Shown: positions 1-5,436, numbered from the stretch's first letter. The stretch is 6,864 nucleotides of DNA from JAYQPQ01 sp038145405 (GCA_038145405.1 JAYQPQ010000075.1:1-6864); one strand, 5' to 3'. Numbers and translations are program-made. Notes: generated from the sequence alone by a model not told the origin.

Positions 1-538
1 GCACCATGTCGCCAGAATTGACCGGGCCGGCCAAGGCCACCACTGCCTGGATGCGATTGTCATCCGTACCGGTGGTGCCCAGCAAAGCGGCCAACCGGGC
101 GCCGTTGCCAAATCCCATTACCGCAATATTGGCAGGATCAAACTGGTAGGTGTTGGCCTGAGATCGAATCCAGTCAATGGCGGCCCTTGCGTCGGCCAAT
201 TGGTCGGCGACGGGTGCAGCGGAGCGGTAATCAATGCTAACCACGGCAACACCGCCATTTCGAATCAAGCCGGGTGCCGGCGTGTCGACCCGGGTCGATC
301 CGGGCGCGTTGTCGCGAATCCAGACGACTACCGGACTGGGCTGCGCTACCGGATCCATGCGATAGATGTCCAGCAGCAGCGGCTGCCCGCCACCGCGGCT
401 GAATTCGATATTGTGTTCAATCTGCAGGCTGGCGCCAGGCACATTGCGCCCCTCATTGGCGGCTGACTGAGCCAATGCCTGATTAGTAACCAACAACGCC
501 AGCAGGACCAGCGCAGGTCTTTTCCAATTTGCCTTCAT
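1..538 (-). CDS. Exported alpha/beta-hydrolase (BD-FAE/Aes esterase-like), catalytic motifs missing, C-terminus beyond window
   Basis: This is the N-terminal 179 residues of a secreted alpha/beta-hydrolase; the 3' end lies off the left edge. ATG at 536-538 is preceded by AGAGGGA (546-552) at good spacing. Residues 1-23 form a Sec signal peptide: a charged start (KANWKR), a hydrophobic core, and a likely cleavage site after ALA. The fold is recognised from LLLDIYR (54-60), PVVVWI (69-74), VAVVSIDYR (97-105), DARAAIDWIRSQA (116-128) and ARLAALLGTTG (147-157), which match the esterase/lipase family in order and spacing. In active relatives PVVVWI is followed by HGGGW (oxyanion hole) and the nucleophile elbow is G-x-S-x-G. 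Here these read RDNAPG (75-80) and GFGNG (142-146), with Gly144 in place of serine. The frame is open throughout, so this looks like a pseudoenzyme rather than a frameshifted pseudogene. The distal Asp and His cannot be judged because that part is missing. Confidence 0.85.
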   Translation of the reverse strand, partial: MKANWKRPALVLLALLVTNQALAQSAANEGRNVPGASLQIEHNIEFSRGGGQPLLLDIYRMDPVAQPSPVVVWIRDNAPGSTRVDTPAPGLIRNGGVAVVSIDYRSAAPVADQLADARAAIDWIRSQANTYQFDPANIAVMGFGNGARLAALLGTTGTDDNRIQAVVALAGPVNSGDMV

Positions 539-784
539 GACGAAATCCCTCTTTTGGAAGGAGCGAGGATCTTCGGCCCCCGCTTTATTGTTTTGCTTGC
601 CGATGGCTGGAAAGCTCCGCCGAGTATACGCCTGCTATGCTGCTGTGACAGCCGGAGCAAAGAGAGTTCACCGCTTAGTGTTTTCGGGCGAAAGAATATG
701 CGAAATGGTGATTTAACTTGGCGCAATCTGGGCGTTAGGATGTTCGGCCACGCAAAGATCAAACCGATTAAAAGGAGAACTGAC
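539..784. other. Divergent intergenic region between esterase-like gene and peroxiredoxin
   Basis: This 246-nt gap must hold the promoters for two diverging genes, but neither is clear. For the plus-strand peroxiredoxin the best pair I see is TTTAAC (712-717), an 18-nt spacer and TAGGAT (736-741), which is a weak match to sigma-70. For the minus-strand gene nothing better than a poor CAATAA-type -10 was found. A short palindrome, GCTGT-G-ACAGC (642-652), lies inside a longer inverted pair, GCTCCG (614-619) and CGGAGC (653-658). It could be an operator or a hairpin, but it may be chance. An open frame runs from 554 into the peroxiredoxin gene; it has no matching Shine-Dalgarno or homology and is not treated as coding. 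Confidence 0.4.
773..777 (+). promoter_or_regulatory. Shine-Dalgarno site fixing the peroxiredoxin start
   Basis: AGGAG lies 7 nt before the ATG at 785. It selects that start over in-frame upstream ATGs such as the one at 554, which would add 77 residues with no similarity to the family. Confidence 0.85.
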
Positions 785-1444
785 ATGGCGTTGCGTATCA
801 ATAGCACGGCTCCGGATTTCGTTGCCCAGACCACTCAGGGCGAAATCCAGTTCCACAACTGGATTGGCGATTCCTGGGCCATCCTCTTCTCCCACCCCAA
901 GGATTTCACTCCGGTGTGCACCACGGAGCTGGGCTATATGGCGCGACTCAAGCCCGAGTTCGACAAGCGCAATACCAAAATCATCGGCCTGTCGGTCGAC
1001 CCGGTGGACAATCACGAGAAGTGGGCCAAGGACATTGAGGAGACCCAGGGCACCGCCCCCAATTATCCCATGATTGGCGATACCGATCTGAATGTGGCCA
1101 AACTCTACGACATGCTGCCGGAAGACGAAGCCGGCTCGGCCCAGGGACGTACCGCCGCCGACAATGCGACGGTGCGCGCTGTCTTTATTATCGGGCCGGA
1201 TAAGAAGATCAAGGCGCAACTGATCTATCCCATGACCAGCGGTCGCAACTTTGATGAAATTCTGCGCCTGCTGGATTCCATCCAGCTGACCAGTAAGCAC
1301 ACCGTGGCCACACCGGTGAACTGGAAGTACGGTGAGGATGTGATTATTCCGCCCTCGGTGAGCGACGAGCAGGCCAGCCAGAAATACCCAGCCGGCTGGA
1401 AGACGCTGAAACCCTACTTGCGCATCGTTAAACAGCCGGGCTAG
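785..1444 (+). CDS. 1-Cys peroxiredoxin (Prx6/LsfA-type)
   Basis: This 219-residue thiol peroxidase is complete and of normal length for the Prx6 subfamily. It reduces hydrogen peroxide and organic hydroperoxides, probably in the cytoplasm since no signal peptide is seen. The peroxidatic cysteine is Cys45 in the signature DFTPVCTTE (40-48). Thr42 and Pro43 supply the conserved PxxxTxxC context, and Arg131 in TVRAVFIIGPD is the expected active-site arginine. Cys45 is the only cysteine in the protein, so there is no resolving cysteine and reduction must come from an outside thiol or another reductant. The C-terminal domain (about 150-219) has the Prx6 hallmarks GRNFDEILRLLDS (153-165), TPVNWK (176-181) and a final GWKTLKPYLR (204-213). 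Pseudomonas LsfA is the nearest named bacterial relative I recognise. The gene is monocistronic: it diverges from the esterase-like gene, converges on the MBL array, and ends 20 nt before a terminator hairpin. Confidence 0.96.
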   Translation: MALRINSTAPDFVAQTTQGEIQFHNWIGDSWAILFSHPKDFTPVCTTELGYMARLKPEFDKRNTKIIGLSVDPVDNHEKWAKDIEETQGTAPNYPMIGDTDLNVAKLYDMLPEDEAGSAQGRTAADNATVRAVFIIGPDKKIKAQLIYPMTSGRNFDEILRLLDSIQLTSKHTVATPVNWKYGEDVIIPPSVSDEQASQKYPAGWKTLKPYLRIVKQPG

Positions 1445-1459
1445 TAAGCATCAGTGCAT

Positions 1460-1494
1460 AAAAAAGGGCGGCTCTGGGGCCGCCCTAGTCATTT
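1460..1494. terminator. Bidirectional intrinsic terminator between peroxiredoxin and MBL copy 1
   Basis: AGGGCGGC (1465-1472) and GCCGCCCT (1479-1486) form a perfect 8-bp GC-rich stem with a 6-nt loop. The run of A at 1460-1465 supplies the U-tract for minus-strand transcripts from MBL copy 1. A weaker T-rich stretch (1490-1494) follows for the plus-strand peroxiredoxin. It sits in the 63-nt gap between the two convergent stop codons. It is unrelated in sequence to the terminators of MBL copies 2 and 3. Confidence 0.85.
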
Positions 1495-1507
1495 TGCCCT
1501 CGGGCAA

Positions 1508-2656
1508 TCAGAACATATCAACCACTTCCATATAGGCACGCGAGCAGGCACGCACAATATTGATATATCGCTCTGTGCGCTCGGCGCCGTATAGCAGCGG
1601 GTTGACCGCCGGCGGATAGTTGTTGTGCACATAGGCGGTGCGGGCCAGCAGGTTCATATTGGTGTTGGGGTGGGTCTGCATGACCGATTCCACGCCGCGT
1701 GCAATGCCGATATCCCAAATGTGCTCGTAACCACCGATAAAGGCATTGACGTTGTCAAAGGCGTTGCCAGCAGTGATCAGCAGTATGGGGTGTTCTGTGC
1801 CCTGATACTTGACCGGTACGATCATGCCCAGGGAACCCGGCGTGTGGCCAGTCATCTGGTACAGGGTCGCGGTGACATCGCCGACGCTCAGCTCCATGCC
1901 ATCGGTGGCATCGATATCGCGCGTCATGGGCTCGGGGTCGTCCATGCGCGCCACGCGCTCGGGATCATTATACTGGCGCAAATAGAGCTCCCAATCGGCC
2001 CAGTGCATCACCGCCTGGGCACCACTCAAGCGCTGCAGATAGGGGCCGCCGCCGGTATGGTCGCCGTGGTAGTGGCCGAACACAAGGTAACGGATCATGG
2101 TGGGATCGAGACCGGCTTCTTCCATAGCGGGCACAATGATGTCGCGCGCGTCAGCCATATTGTTCATGGCGTCGTAGACGATATAGCCTTCGTCGGAAGT
2201 AACCACCCAAATGCCGATGTAGTTATTGCCGATCCAGTAGAAGTTGTCGAACAGGCGATGCACGCCTACAGTCGCCGAACGCTCACCGTAGGGAAAGGCT
2301 TCCAGCTGCGGCATGCTCGCCGGCAGATATTCGGGTGCCGTACCCATCAGGGCGCGGTCCTGATTGCTCACCCCGCGTGAGGGCTGGCAGAAAATGCCGG
2401 CATCAAAGATCAGGTCCGGATCATCGCCAGCGATGGCGTATGCCTCAGCGACCCAGCGCTGGGCATTGGGATCGGTGTCCCAGGCCTCCTGGGTGTTGCG
2501 GCTGGCCATGCTGTTCCCGCCACCACCACCGCCAGCGGCGGGTGCGGTTTGGGCAACTTCCTGGACGACTTCCTCTTCAGAACCGCCCTGGGTCGCCAGG
2601 ATCAAGACAGCAGCAATGGCTGCGCCGACTACCCCTGCCATTAGTGTTTTAAGCAT
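1508..2656 (-). CDS. MBL-fold metallo-hydrolase, B3-like, tandem copy 1
   Basis: This 382-residue metallo-beta-lactamase-fold hydrolase probably faces the periplasm. Residues 1-21 are a hydrophobic signal or anchor segment without a lipobox cysteine. An acidic, Ala-rich linker with six glycines (42-47) follows. The catalytic domain begins around residue 130. Visible metal ligands are the HxHxDH motif (His195, His197, Asp199, His200), His271 in TGHTPGS and His329 in QTHPNTN. This set fits subclass B3-like proteins. LLITAGNAF (292-300) carries Gly-Asn where many MBL hydrolases have a metal-bridging Asp. Cys90 and Cys371 are the only cysteines and could form a disulfide. The chosen start, MLKTLMAGVV, follows AGGGA (2664-2668) at 7-nt spacing; a longer frame to 2704 would place coding sequence in the promoter. 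Its distinctive loop (228-242) is the shortest of the three copies. The substrate is unknown, and beta-lactamase activity should not be assumed. Confidence 0.9.
   Translation of the reverse strand: MLKTLMAGVVGAAIAAVLILATQGGSEEEVVQEVAQTAPAAGGGGGGNSMASRNTQEAWDTDPNAQRWVAEAYAIAGDDPDLIFDAGIFCQPSRGVSNQDRALMGTAPEYLPASMPQLEAFPYGERSATVGVHRLFDNFYWIGNNYIGIWVVTSDEGYIVYDAMNNMADARDIIVPAMEEAGLDPTMIRYLVFGHYHGDHTGGGPYLQRLSGAQAVMHWADWELYLRQYNDPERVARMDDPEPMTRDIDATDGMELSVGDVTATLYQMTGHTPGSLGMIVPVKYQGTEHPILLITAGNAFDNVNAFIGGYEHIWDIGIARGVESVMQTHPNTNMNLLARTAYVHNNYPPAVNPLLYGAERTERYINIVRACSRAYMEVVDMF
2517..2534 (-). repeat. GGN codon run encoding the poly-glycine linker of MBL copy 1
   Basis: Six consecutive glycine codons encode the flexible linker between the membrane anchor and the catalytic domain. 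The matching run in copy 2 has eight. Confidence 0.85.
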
Positions 2657-2690
2657 TGCTGCTTCCCTCTCTTTTGTTATAGGAACGCCG

Positions 2691-2719
2691 AGAATAAACA
2701 CCATGTCTTATACAAACAA
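2691..2719 (-). promoter_or_regulatory. Promoter of MBL copy 1
   Basis: On the minus strand TTGTTT (2714-2719) and TATTCT (2691-2696) are separated by exactly 17 nt, as a sigma-70 promoter requires. The same pair with the same spacing precedes copies 2 and 3. Transcription would start near 2684, giving a leader of about 28 nt with the Shine-Dalgarno inside it. A conserved CTATAAC downstream is a less likely -10, because it has no -35 partner and would leave almost no leader. Confidence 0.65.
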
Positions 2720-2741
2720 GCACCGCGTTTCATTGGAGGAT

Positions 2742-2772
2742 AAAAAAAGGCACCTGTTGCCAGGTGCCTTTT
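2742..2772 (-). terminator. Intrinsic terminator of MBL copy 2
   Basis: AAAAGGCACCTG (2745-2756) and CAGGTGCCTTTT (2761-2772) form a 12-bp stem with a TTGC loop. On the minus strand the A-run at 2742-2748 becomes the U-tract. It lies 24 nt past the stop of copy 2 and ahead of the promoter of copy 1, so copy 1 should not depend on read-through. Ten stem pairs and the loop are identical to the terminator of copy 3. Confidence 0.92.
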
Positions 2773-2796
2773 CGCGTCAAAAATGCCGATCTCCGA

Positions 2797-3963
2797 CTAG
2801 AGCATGCCGACGACTGAAATATAGGCGCGCGAACAGGCACGCACGATATTCAGATACTTCTCGGTACGCTCCGGCCCATAAAGCAGCGGGTTAACTGCCG
2901 GCGGATAGTTGTTATGCACATAGGTGGTGCGAGCCAGCAAGTTCATGTTGGTGTTGGGATGCGACTGCATCACCGACTCCACACCGCGCGCAATGCCGAT
3001 GTCCCAGATATGCTCGTAACCGCCGATGAAGGCATTGACGTTATTGAAGGCGTTACCGGCGGTAATCAGCAGGATGGGGTGCTCTTCACCCTGATATTTG
3101 ACCGGCACGATCATGGCCAGGGAGCCCGGCGTGTGGCCGGTCATTTGGTAGAGGGTGGCGGTGACATCACCCACGGTGATTTGCTGGCCGTCCTGTGCAT
3201 CAATATCGCGGGTCATCGGAGTCATGTCGTCGAAACGGCGGAAGGAACCCGTCATCTCCTCCTTGCCAATTTCGCGCAGATAAAGTTCCCAATCGGCCCA
3301 ATGCATGATGGCCTGGGCACCGCTGAGCTCCTGCAGGTAGTGACCGCCGCCAGTGTGGTCGCCGTGGTAGTGACCGAACACCAGGTACTTGATCTGGGTA
3401 GGATCGAGGCCGACGGATTCCATGGCCGGCACAATGATGTCGCGCGCATCGGCGGCGCTGTTCATGGCGTCATAGACGATATAGCCGTCATCCGAGGTGA
3501 CAACCCAAATACCGATGCCGGTGTTGCCGATCCAGTAGAAATTGTCGAACAGGCGCTGCACACCCACCACCTGATCACCCTCTGCCGGCATGGCGAAGGG
3601 CTCAAGTTGCGGCATGCTGACCGGCAGAAACTCGGGTGCCGTACCGATGGTGGCGCGGTCTTCGTTGCTCACCCCGCGCGAGGGCTGACAGAATATCCCG
3701 GCATCGAAGATCAGGTCGGGATCATCCCCGGCTATAGCGTAAGCTTCGGCGACCCAGCGCTGGGCTTCGGGGTTGGTATCCCAGGCCTCCTGGGTATTAC
3801 GGCTGGCCATGCTGTTCCCGCCACCGCCACCACCTCCGCCAGCGGCGGGCGAGGTCTGAGCAACTTGCTGAACCAATTCCTCTTCGGAACCACCCTGGGT
3901 TGCCAGGATCAAGACAGCAGCAACGGCTGCCCCTACTACCCCTGCAATTAATGTTTTAAGCAT
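2797..3963 (-). CDS. MBL-fold metallo-hydrolase, B3-like, tandem copy 2 (middle)
   Basis: This 388-residue paralogue has the same layout as copy 1: a hydrophobic N-terminal anchor (1-21), an acidic linker with eight consecutive glycines (43-50), and an MBL-fold domain from about residue 135. The metal ligands are His198, His200, Asp202, His203, His277 and His335. Cys92 and Cys377 are its only cysteines. ATG at 3961-3963 is preceded by AGAGAGGG (3972-3979) with a short spacer; the frame extends to 4008 but that part overlaps the promoter. The gene is a mosaic. Its leader and first 75 or so residues are nearly those of copy 1. The body is intermediate, sharing NTGIG, SDDG, AMES and EKYLN with copy 3 but DARDI, HTGGG and VHNN with copy 1. 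Its terminator matches that of copy 3 only. The variable loop (231-248) is unique. It is flanked by its own promoter and terminator. Confidence 0.9.
   Translation of the reverse strand: MLKTLIAGVVGAAVAAVLILATQGGSEEELVQQVAQTSPAAGGGGGGGGNSMASRNTQEAWDTNPEAQRWVAEAYAIAGDDPDLIFDAGIFCQPSRGVSNEDRATIGTAPEFLPVSMPQLEPFAMPAEGDQVVGVQRLFDNFYWIGNTGIGIWVVTSDDGYIVYDAMNSAADARDIIVPAMESVGLDPTQIKYLVFGHYHGDHTGGGHYLQELSGAQAIMHWADWELYLREIGKEEMTGSFRRFDDMTPMTRDIDAQDGQQITVGDVTATLYQMTGHTPGSLAMIVPVKYQGEEHPILLITAGNAFNNVNAFIGGYEHIWDIGIARGVESVMQSHPNTNMNLLARTTYVHNNYPPAVNPLLYGPERTEKYLNIVRACSRAYISVVGML
3818..3841 (-). repeat. GGN codon run encoding the poly-glycine linker of MBL copy 2
   Basis: Eight consecutive glycine codons, two more than in copy 1, sit at the same place in the linker. 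In-frame gain or loss of whole codons by replication slippage is the likely cause. Copy 3 has no such run. Confidence 0.8.
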
Positions 3964-3997
3964 GGCTGCTACCCTCTCTTTTGTTATAGGAGCGCCG

Positions 3998-4026
3998 AGA
4001 ATAATCACCCGGCCTTATACAAACAA
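3998..4026 (-). promoter_or_regulatory. Promoter of MBL copy 2
   Basis: TTGTTT (4021-4026) and TATTCT (3998-4003) on the minus strand are 17 nt apart. The -35, the -10 and the leader down to the Shine-Dalgarno are nearly identical to those of copy 1. The sequence between this promoter and the terminator of copy 3 has diverged but keeps the same length (21 nt). Confidence 0.65.
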
Positions 4027-4048
4027 GCGACTCGGCCCATCTGCCCAT

Positions 4049-4077
4049 AAAAAAAGGCACCTGTTGCCAGGTGCCTT
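4049..4077 (-). terminator. Intrinsic terminator of MBL copy 3
   Basis: AAGGCACCTG (4054-4063), loop TTGC and CAGGTGCCTT (4068-4077) form a 10-bp stem. The A-run at 4049-4055 becomes the U-tract on the minus strand. It ends 25 nt beyond the stop codon of copy 3. It is a duplicate of the copy 2 terminator. Confidence 0.92.
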
Positions 4078-4102
4078 CTTCCATCAGTTGTGCCAAAAGA
4101 AC

Positions 4103-5275
4103 CTACAGCATATCGACAGCGGCAATCCAGGCACGCGAACAGGCACGCACAATATTCAGATATTTCTCGGTGCGCTCCGCGCCGTAAAGCAGCGGGTTGA
4201 CCGCCGGCGGGTAGTTCTCGTGCTCGTAGGTGGTGCGCGCCAGCAAGTTCATATTGGTGTTGGGGTGCGACTGCATCACCGATTCCACACCACGCTCGAT
4301 GGCGATATCCCAGATATGCTCATAGCCGCCAATGAAGGCATTGATATTGGTGAAGTGGTTACCGGCCGTGACCAGCAGAATGGGGTGTTCCTCACCCTGA
4401 TACTTCACCGGCACGATCATGGCCAGGGAACCCGGGGTATGGCCGGTCATCTGATAGATATTAGCAGTGACATCGCCGACCGTGATGGCCATACCATCTT
4501 CGGCGTCGATATCGCGCGTCATGGGCTTCAGGTCCTGCGGCATCGGATTTCCATCACGCACGAAGCCGCCGGTGCCGCCGGGCGCATTGAAGCGTCGCAG
4601 GTACAGCTCCCAGTCGGCCCAACCCATGATGGCCTGGGCACCGCTGATTTCCTGGAGATAGGTTCCAGCGCCCACGTGGTCGCCATGGTAGTGACCAAAC
4701 ACCAGATACTTGATCCGGGTCGGATCGAGGCCGATGGACTCCATGGCGGGAATGATGAGTTCGGGGGCATCAGAGGCTCTGTTCATCGCGTCATAAACGA
4801 TGTAGCCATCGTCCGATGTCACGACCCAGATGCCAATACCGGTGTTGCCGATCCAGTAAAAGTTGTCGAAAAGTCGCTGTACGCCAACGATCTGATCGCC
4901 ATCATCCGGCATGGGGAAGGGTTCGAGTTGCGGCAGACTGGCAGGCAGGTACTCGGGCGCCGTGCCGATGGTAGCGCGGTTTTCGTTGCTCACTCCACGG
5001 GACGGCTGGCAGAAAATGCCGGCGTCAAAAATCAGATCAGGGTCGTCTCCCGCAATTTCGTAGGCCACGGCCTGCCAGGCCATGGTTTCCGGGTCGGCAT
5101 CCCACATCTCCTGCGTAAGGCCGGATACGGTGCCGCTACCCCCTGGAATAATCGGCGCACTGGCCGCAGGTGCGGGCGCTGCCGCTTCTTCCATTTCCGG
5201 CTGGCCCTGAACGACCAGCAGTACAACGGCCATCAGGGCCGCACCGACCGCTCCAGCAATTACTGCTTTCAACAT
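4103..5275 (-). CDS. MBL-fold metallo-hydrolase, B3-like, tandem copy 3 (most divergent)
   Basis: This 390-residue member is the most divergent of the three. Residues 1-22 are a hydrophobic signal or anchor. The linker is Ala/Pro/Gly/Ser-rich (31-50) and lacks the poly-glycine run of the others. Metal ligands are His195, His197, Asp199, His200, His279 and His337. After HxHxDH it reads VGAG where the others have TGGG, and it has NHF instead of NAF after the TAG strand, so the pocket edge may differ. Cys89 and Cys379 are again the only cysteines. The variable loop (228-250) is the longest, 23 residues, rich in Gly and Pro. The start at 5273-5275 is chosen from AAGGGGA (5281-5287) 5 nt upstream and from alignment of MLK with the other copies; the frame to 5350 crosses the promoter. 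It lies 161 nt downstream of the PQQ-dehydrogenase stop but has its own promoter and a candidate operator. Confidence 0.9.
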   Translation of the reverse strand: MLKAVIAGAVGAALMAVVLLVVQGQPEMEEAAAPAPAASAPIIPGGSGTVSGLTQEMWDADPETMAWQAVAYEIAGDDPDLIFDAGIFCQPSRGVSNENRATIGTAPEYLPASLPQLEPFPMPDDGDQIVGVQRLFDNFYWIGNTGIGIWVVTSDDGYIVYDAMNRASDAPELIIPAMESIGLDPTRIKYLVFGHYHGDHVGAGTYLQEISGAQAIMGWADWELYLRRFNAPGGTGGFVRDGNPMPQDLKPMTRDIDAEDGMAITVGDVTANIYQMTGHTPGSLAMIVPVKYQGEEHPILLVTAGNHFTNINAFIGGYEHIWDIAIERGVESVMQSHPNTNMNLLARTTYEHENYPPAVNPLLYGAERTEKYLNIVRACSRAWIAAVDML

Positions 5276-5321
5276 TTTAGTCCCCTTGGCACTGCTGCCC
5301 CTCTCTCTGTTTTGCCGGGTG

Positions 5322-5350
5322 AGAATAGTCATCCCCCCGATTCTGAACAA
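5322..5350 (-). promoter_or_regulatory. Promoter of MBL copy 3
   Basis: TTGTTC (5345-5350) and TATTCT (5322-5327) on the minus strand are 17 nt apart. This pair survives although most of the surrounding leader differs from copies 1 and 2, which supports its function. The predicted leader is about 40 nt. Confidence 0.65.
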
Positions 5351-5367
5351 GTCTTGAACGACTTGTT
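5346..5367. promoter_or_regulatory. Inverted repeat over the -35 of MBL copy 3, candidate operator
   Basis: AACAAGTC (5346-5353) and GACTTGTT (5360-5367) are perfect 8-bp inverted arms around a 6-nt centre, 22 bp in all. One arm contains most of the -35 hexamer, so a bound dimeric regulator would block or reposition polymerase. Copies 1 and 2 keep only the -35 half-site, without the second arm. It has no U-tract and lies upstream of the transcript, so it is not a terminator. Confidence 0.5.
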
Positions 5368-5397
5368 ATAGCGCATCGTATTCAGGTTATAGGAACA

Positions 5398-5428
5398 ACC
5401 TGTGGGGGCCGCGTAGGACCCCCAAGGT
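5398..5428 (-). terminator. Possible hairpin terminator of the PQQ-dehydrogenase gene
   Basis: TGGGGG (5403-5408) and CCCCCA (5419-5424) form a GC-rich stem, extended by ACCT/AGGT outside and CC/GG inside with small bulges. It begins 8 nt past the stop codon of the dehydrogenase. It lacks a clear U-tract, so it may be a weak terminator or only a transcript-end hairpin. Confidence 0.4.
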
Positions 5429-5436
5429 CATTTGCT

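Larger units (their letters stand above)
1508..5350 (-). repeat. Tandem array of three MBL gene cassettes (terminator-gene-promoter)
   Basis: Three head-to-tail paralogous cassettes of about 1.3 kb each carry a gene with its own promoter. The spacers between them (2657-2796 and 3964-4102) are homologous throughout, in promoter, leader and terminator, and are 140 and 139 nt long. The left outer flank has a different terminator and the right outer flank a different upstream region. Many coding blocks are identical at the protein level, for example DDPDLIFDAGIFCQPSRG and the VNAFIGGYEHIWDI region. No transposase or short direct repeats flank the array, so it looks like homologous expansion rather than insertion. 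Confidence 0.9.

Noticed and set aside
200..466. Plus-strand open frame inside the esterase-like gene
   Set aside because: It is the complement of a minus-strand gene with a signal peptide, a Shine-Dalgarno site and clear alpha/beta-hydrolase motifs.
614..658. Inverted pair GCTCCG/CGGAGC around GCTGTGACAGC as a riboswitch or regulatory RNA
   Set aside because: The arms are short with a long unpaired interior, and no known riboswitch core was recognised.
554..784. N-terminal extension of the peroxiredoxin from an upstream ATG
   Set aside because: The 77 extra residues do not resemble the family, and the ATG at 785 has a strong AGGAG and gives the normal 219-residue length.
2742..4077. The two identical AGGCACCTG hairpins as mobile-element ends or a CRISPR-like repeat
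   Set aside because: Each is a stem with an A-run just past a stop codon, which is a standard terminator. They are copies made by duplication of the gene spacer.
1508..5275. Calling the MBL genes true beta-lactamase resistance genes
   Set aside because: The metal ligands fit a B3-like fold, but the fold serves many substrates, the N- and C-terminal extensions are unusual, and no mobile context is present.
3962..5371. Long plus-strand open frame (469 codons) opposite MBL copy 3, and similar ones opposite copies 1 and 2 (1625-2380, 2914-3951)
   Set aside because: They are antisense shadows of the MBL genes, kept open by GC-rich codon bias and by the similarity of the three copies. They have no recognisable domain and no convincing Shine-Dalgarno site.
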